Source: Devosia sp. (GTDB lineage Bacteria > Pseudomonadota > Alphaproteobacteria > Rhizobiales > Devosiaceae). Taken from it: 64,000 nucleotides of DNA. Each line of letters opens with the position of its first letter. The first letter of the stretch is position 1. The translations under genes and the position numbers were made by a program. Positions 62,255-64,000 of this stretch are shown here, piece by piece. The notes below the pieces were generated by a model. That model was given only the letters and a program-made list of their open reading frames with translations. It made no database searches and was not told where the DNA came from. Location of the stretch: positions 1 through 64,000 of the forward strand of contig JADGNE010000046.1 of assembly GCA_015234425.1 (NCBI GenBank), read 5' to 3'.

Positions 62255-63637
62255 ATGAGCGAGACAGTGCAGATCATCTCTCCAGTGGACGGAAAGGTTT
62301 TTGCCGAACGGCAAATGCTCGACGGGGACGCCATTGATCGGGCGGTGAGCCGCGCGAAGGCGGTACAGCGGGACTGGAGCATGGTGCCGCTCGGCGAGCG
62401 GGTGGCGCTGGTGGGCAAAATGGTCGATGCGCTCTTGGCGATGAACGACGCCATCGTGCCCGAACTGGCCTCGCAGATGGGGCGGCCCGTCCGCTATGGC
62501 GGCGAAAGGCGCGGCGTCGAGGAGCGCAGCCGGCACATGCTGGCCATTGCCGGGGAGAGTCTCGCGCCGCTGATGCGGCCGGAAAAAGACGGGTTCGTGC
62601 GCTATATCACCCGCGAGCCGCTGGGCGTGGTGCTGGTGATTGCGCCCTGGAATTATCCGTTCCTTACGGCGGTCAATTCCATCATTCCCGCGCTGGCGGC
62701 GGGCAATGTAGTGCTGCTGAAGCATGCCAGCCAGACGCTGCTGGCGGGCGAGCGTTTTGCCGAGGCGGCACGGATGGCCGGCCCGCCGGAGGGGGTGTTC
62801 CAGAACCTCGTCATGGGGCATGCGGAAACGGAAAAACTGGTGGGGTCGGGGCTGGTCGACCACATCAGTTTCACCGGATCGGTAGAAGGCGGGCGGCGGA
62901 TCGAGCGGGCGGCGGCCGGCACATTTGCCTCGCTGGGGCTTGAGCTCGGCGGCAAGGATCCGGCCTATGTGCGGGCCGATGCCGATCTCGACTTTGCTGC
63001 TGAAAACCTCGTCGACGGGAGCTTTTTCAACTCCGGGCAATCCTGCTGCGGGGTGGAGCGCATCTATGTCCATGCCGATGCCTATGACGGTTTTGTCGAC
63101 CGCTTCGTCGGGCAGGCGCGCAGCTGGACGCTGGGCCATCCGCTCGATCCGGCGACTGTGATCGGGCCGATGGCGCGCGCCAGCTTCGCCGACCATGTGC
63201 GGCGCCAGACCGAGGAAGCCGTGCGCAGCGGAGCGGGCCGTCACCTCAACTGGGCCCATGAACGCGATAAGCCCGGCTCGCCCTGGCTGGCCCCCGAAGT
63301 CCTGACAGGCGTGAACCACCAGATGAGTCTCATGCGCGAGGAGAGTTTCGGGCCGGTGGTCGGGATCATGAAGGTGGCCGACGATGAAGAGGCTATCGGG
63401 CTGATGAACGACAGCCCCTATGGACTGACGGCCTCGATCTGGACGGCGGATCTCGACGCGGCCGGAAGGATCGGCGCCCATATCGAAACCGGGACGGTTT
63501 TTGCCAATCGATGCGACTATCTCGACCCCGCCCTCGTTTGGACTGGTGTGAAGGACACCGGCAGAGGCGGGGCGCTGAGCGAGATTGGCTACCACAATTT
63601 GACCCAGCCCAGGAGTTTTCATCTGCGGCGGGTGTAA
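62255..63637 (+). CDS. NAD(P)-dependent aldehyde dehydrogenase
   Basis: 460 residues, class ALDH superfamily. WNYPFLTAVNSIIPALAAGNVVLLKHASQT, ISFTGSVEGGRRI, catalytic Glu in LELGGKDPAYV and Cys in NSGQSCCGVERIYV, and EESFGPVVGIM are all present; NAD-binding and active site are intact. It begins 14 bases after the glutamine-synthetase-like gene (GGAGGCGG upstream), so co-transcribed. Probably oxidises the aldehyde made from the gamma-glutamylated intermediate or from the alcohol dehydrogenase product. Confidence 0.92.
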   Translation: MSETVQIISPVDGKVFAERQMLDGDAIDRAVSRAKAVQRDWSMVPLGERVALVGKMVDALLAMNDAIVPELASQMGRPVRYGGERRGVEERSRHMLAIAGESLAPLMRPEKDGFVRYITREPLGVVLVIAPWNYPFLTAVNSIIPALAAGNVVLLKHASQTLLAGERFAEAARMAGPPEGVFQNLVMGHAETEKLVGSGLVDHISFTGSVEGGRRIERAAAGTFASLGLELGGKDPAYVRADADLDFAAENLVDGSFFNSGQSCCGVERIYVHADAYDGFVDRFVGQARSWTLGHPLDPATVIGPMARASFADHVRRQTEEAVRSGAGRHLNWAHERDKPGSPWLAPEVLTGVNHQMSLMREESFGPVVGIMKVADDEEAIGLMNDSPYGLTASIWTADLDAAGRIGAHIETGTVFANRCDYLDPALVWTGVKDTGRGGALSEIGYHNLTQPRSFHLRRV

Positions 63638-63645
63638 GGCGTTTT

Positions 63646-63727
63646 CCGTGTCATCGTTGCTGCCGGGCGGGCCCGGTAGTCCATGCAGAGCGGGTTGGAT
63701 TGCCGGGCGCGCCCGGCAAGGGCGGTG
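63646..63727. repeat. Family B palindromic intergenic repeat, diverged copy
   Basis: TGCCGGGCGGGCCCGG and ATTGCCGGGCGCGCCCGGCAA are the two hairpins in a diverged copy, bounded by CGTGTCATC and GGCGGTGA. It lies between the aldehyde and alcohol dehydrogenase genes inside the probable operon. Confidence 0.55.
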
Positions 63728-63753
63728 AAGATAGTAAGGGTGAGGAGGCTATT

Positions 63754-64000
63754 ATGACCAATGCCAATTGGAATTATCCGACCGCCATGCGCTTTGGCGC
63801 GGGGCGCATTGCCGAACTCCACGAGGCGCTGGCCGCCGTGGGCATGAAGAAGCCGCTCCTCGTCACCGATGCCGGGCTGGCGACCCTGCCGGTGACCCTC
63901 TCCGTGCTCGGCATGCTCAAGGAGCGGGGGATCGATGTCGGCCTCTTTTCCGAAGTCAAACCCAATCCGGTGGCGGCCAATGTCGAGGCGGGCATCGAGG
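63754..64000 (+). CDS. Iron-containing alcohol dehydrogenase, 5' part only
   Basis: The first 82 codons are present; the window edge cuts the gene. MTNANWNYPTAMRFGAGRIAELHEALAAVGMKKPLLVTDAGLATLPVT and FSEVKPNPVAANVEAGIE match the N-terminal NAD-binding region of group III Fe-ADH proteins. The metal-ligand His/Asp residues lie beyond the edge. GAGGAGG gives a strong ribosome-binding site. In this cluster it may oxidise an alcohol or an amino-alcohol derivative. Confidence 0.85.
   Translation, partial: MTNANWNYPTAMRFGAGRIAELHEALAAVGMKKPLLVTDAGLATLPVTLSVLGMLKERGIDVGLFSEVKPNPVAANVEAGIE

Overview
This looks like a chromosomal segment of a free-living alphaproteobacterium of the order Hyphomicrobiales. 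A Devosia-like member of the Devosiaceae is my best guess. That is an inference from gene content, high GC, the number of sugar ABC transporters and two dispersed palindromic repeat families; no rRNA or other marker is available to confirm it. I saw no tRNA, rRNA, CRISPR array, insertion sequence, integrase or prophage gene.

Layout. 0-6.4 kb holds housekeeping genes: rpsP and ffh on the minus strand, a small methyltransferase, then dapF, mtaB and ftsY on the plus strand. Both SRP GTPases, Ffh and its receptor FtsY, lie within 6 kb. 6.7-13.5 kb is a YtfQRT-YjfF type (galactofuranose) ABC importer with a FadR-type GntR regulator and an opposing sugar 1-dehydrogenase of the galactose/arabinose type, together suggesting oxidative use of galactose or arabinose. 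13.6-18.7 kb holds a VOC protein, a glycerate 2-kinase, a three-gene phosphonate tail cluster (2H phosphoesterase, phnM, phnN) and several very small proteins. 19.1-20.2 kb is an orphan LacI regulator.

20.8-30.5 kb is one large chemotaxis operon: STAS protein, cheY, cheA, cheW, a membrane chemoreceptor, a second cheW, cheR, cheB and a soluble coiled-coil protein carrying two degenerate receptor-like hairpins. It contains an internal intrinsic terminator and a run of hairpins but no cheD or recognisable cheZ. 30.5-45.8 kb is a catabolic region. A minus-strand operon (NTF2-like protein, MFS transporter, M81 metallopeptidase, DeoR regulator, hydratase) diverges from a plus-strand operon (Gfo/Idh oxidoreductase, four-gene CUT1 ABC importer, RpiR regulator, GH20 hexosaminidase), and a second M81 paralogue lies beyond it. 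This is the best candidate here for an uncharacterised pathway, probably for an amino-sugar-containing compound.

46-52.5 kb is mixed: RidA, SDR, 3-methyladenine glycosylase, a KGG-type basic protein, RecQ, a DUF1624 membrane protein, a TSUP permease and a LysR regulator. 53.5-57.3 kb is a four-gene ferric-siderophore ABC importer. A three-PAS diguanylate cyclase and a TIM-barrel sugar isomerase follow on the minus strand. The window ends in a cluster of N-formylglutamate-amidohydrolase-like protein, glutamine-synthetase-like ligase, aldehyde dehydrogenase and an iron-type alcohol dehydrogenase cut by the window edge. Its composition suggests gamma-glutamylation-dependent degradation of an amine or amino alcohol.

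Intergenic spaces carry two repeat families. Family A is built on CCCTCCCC/GGGGAGGG hairpins, and family B on GCCCGG/CCGGGC hairpins. One B copy sits inside an A copy, and one long A element is repeated on both sides of the ytfR-to-GntR block. All three solute-binding-protein genes of the ABC operons are followed by a stable hairpin.
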